Source: JAHJKV01 sp963678135 (lineage in GTDB: Bacteria > Desulfobacterota > Desulfovibrionia > Desulfovibrionales > Desulfovibrionaceae). Taken from it: DNA of 64,000 nucleotides. This document shows positions 63,064-64,000 of the stretch, one piece after another. The stretch spans positions 1,054,001 through 1,118,000 of the forward strand of contig OY782667.1 in NCBI GenBank assembly GCA_963678135.1. Direction: 5' to 3'. Positions within the stretch are counted from its first letter, which is position 1, and each line of letters opens with the position of its first letter. Below the pieces are notes generated by a model. That model made no database searches. It worked only from the letters and a program-made list of their open reading frames with translations, and was not told the DNA's origin. The translations under genes and the position numbers were made by a program.

Positions 63064-64000
63064 TTACATTTTATTCAAAATAGCGCATACTTTTGCCATA
63101 AGTTCTGTACAATTCTTCCCCAGTATCCGCAGATTACCACAAATACCTTGCGTTCCACGATCATACACAATGCCTACAGAACTTGGATCAGGGTGGGAAA
63201 TAATCGCCTCCCGTACTCCCCAATCAAGTACGCCTAATTCATCAGTGCTCAGCCCCGTAGGTTGCTTATCCCAGCGAAAGACTGCAATCTTGACCCCTGC
63301 CTTTTTTGCTGCGCGCAGGCTTGCTTCGGTAAAACGGACATTCAGAAGACAGTGTATTTCAGGGCGTACTCTTCGCGCTGAAAGAAGAGCTATTGTTGCT
63401 GTGTCTTCATTTCCAAAACAAGGAGCACCATTGAGACGAATCCTCTCGCATCGGGACTCTATCAGCCCTCCGTGAAAAGAAGCGACATCATTTATAGTAG
63501 AGCCCCATTGCAATGCCAAGGCAAGATTGCCTTGACCGGCGAGAAGTTGCGCTCCTTGTGCCATTGTTTCCAGCTCAAAACCTGTGGATTCTAAAGCGAC
63601 CAGTGTTTTTTCACGACTTTGTTCCCGCAAAATTGGAGCAATAAAATTTGGTGAGCCTCCTTCTTTCCCAGTCTTAAAAGAAGCTCGCAACGCAAGGTTG
63701 AGATATTCTTGAGCAGCAATAATTGCGTTGGTCATATTTTTACCTAGCCCAAGGTAAGCTGCTATTGCCGCGGAAAGTGTGCAACCAGTACCATGCGTAT
63801 TTTTTGTTTTTATTCGAGCCTGCATAAGGGGCAGCGGTGCTTGCCCTTTGATGACAAGCCAATCAGTCACTGCCATGGAGGAAAGATTGTGTCCTCCTTT
63901 AATGAGTACAGCTTTTGCCCCAAGGGCAAGCAATTTTTTTGCAGCTTGTGCAATATGCTCACGGCGAGTGATTCGTATTCCAGTAAAAAGCTCGGTTTCC
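63064..64000 (-). CDS. thiD: ThiD-ThiN fusion (HMP-P kinase / thiamine-phosphate synthase-like), 5' end missing
   Basis: The frame is open to the right edge, so the N-terminal part is missing; at least 311 residues are visible. Edge to about base 63700: the C-terminal part of ThiD (GIRITRREHIAQAAKKLLAL, VLIKGGHN, KNTHGTGCTLSAAIAAYLGLG with the catalytic GTGC). From about 63600 to the stop: a ThiN domain (NDVASFHGGLIESR, GAPCFGNEDTATIALL, RPEIHCLLNVRFTEASL, DWGVREAI, IVYDRGTQG). ThiD phosphorylates HMP-P; ThiN in ThiDN fusions replaces ThiE. Several ThiN positions that I recall as catalytic look substituted here. Confidence 0.82.
   Translation of the reverse strand, partial: ETELFTGIRITRREHIAQAAKKLLALGAKAVLIKGGHNLSSMAVTDWLVIKGQAPLPLMQARIKTKNTHGTGCTLSAAIAAYLGLGKNMTNAIIAAQEYLNLALRASFKTGKEGGSPNFIAPILREQSREKTLVALESTGFELETMAQGAQLLAGQGNLALALQWGSTINDVASFHGGLIESRCERIRLNGAPCFGNEDTATIALLSARRVRPEIHCLLNVRFTEASLRAAKKAGVKIAVFRWDKQPTGLSTDELGVLDWGVREAIISHPDPSSVGIVYDRGTQGICGNLRILGKNCTELMAKVCAILNKM

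Overview
The window looks like chromosome from a Gram-negative bacterium of the Desulfovibrionaceae type with moderate GC. The grounds are a complete lipid A / outer-membrane assembly operon that uses LpxI, a meso-DAP type MurE, a canonical dcw cluster, a BamA with an extra N-terminal domain, a sigma-54 two-component system and a giant autotransporter. The family assignment is inference; a low-GC, gut-associated member would fit, but nothing here proves a species.

Layout. 1-18189 (+) is the 3' part of one giant gene: about 17 tandem units of roughly 340 residues, a linker and a C-terminal autotransporter barrel; its start lies left of the window. 18190-18797 is a repeat-rich spacer. 18798-22754 (-) is a ZraP/ZraS/ZraR-like envelope or metal stress locus, with a sigma-54 promoter and paired palindromes upstream. 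23193-25312 holds two toxin-antitoxin loci (higBA and a zeta-type kinase with a small partner) around an fmdB zinc-ribbon gene. 25850-42742 (-) is an uninterrupted 15-gene dcw cluster in the order mraZ, rsmH, ftsL, ftsI, murE, murF, mraY, murD, ftsW, murG, murC, murB, ftsQ, ftsA, ftsZ. It makes lipid II and the divisome, and MraZ-type operator repeats lie upstream of it.

43515-49439 (+) carries pyk, a frame-disrupted small ORF, rlmD, an HD-domain gene and an unrecognised gene coupled to a PIN toxin-like gene. tRNA-Val and an M29 aminopeptidase follow on the minus strand. 51141-51756 is a small accessory patch with two tiny membrane proteins and a 68-residue protein. 52249-62178 (+) is the envelope operon lysS, lolC, lolD, bamA, skp, lpxD, fabZ, lpxA, lpxI: lipoprotein release, beta-barrel insertion and the first steps of lipid A synthesis. 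It would support export of the giant autotransporter. A NYN-domain gene and the 3' part of a ThiD-ThiN fusion (-) close the window.

A family of short hairpin repeats, with compensatory base changes in the stem, occupies five intergenic regions (about 18.4, 25.5, 43.1, 45.2 and 52.0 kb) and in two places forms MITE-like composites with inverted ends.
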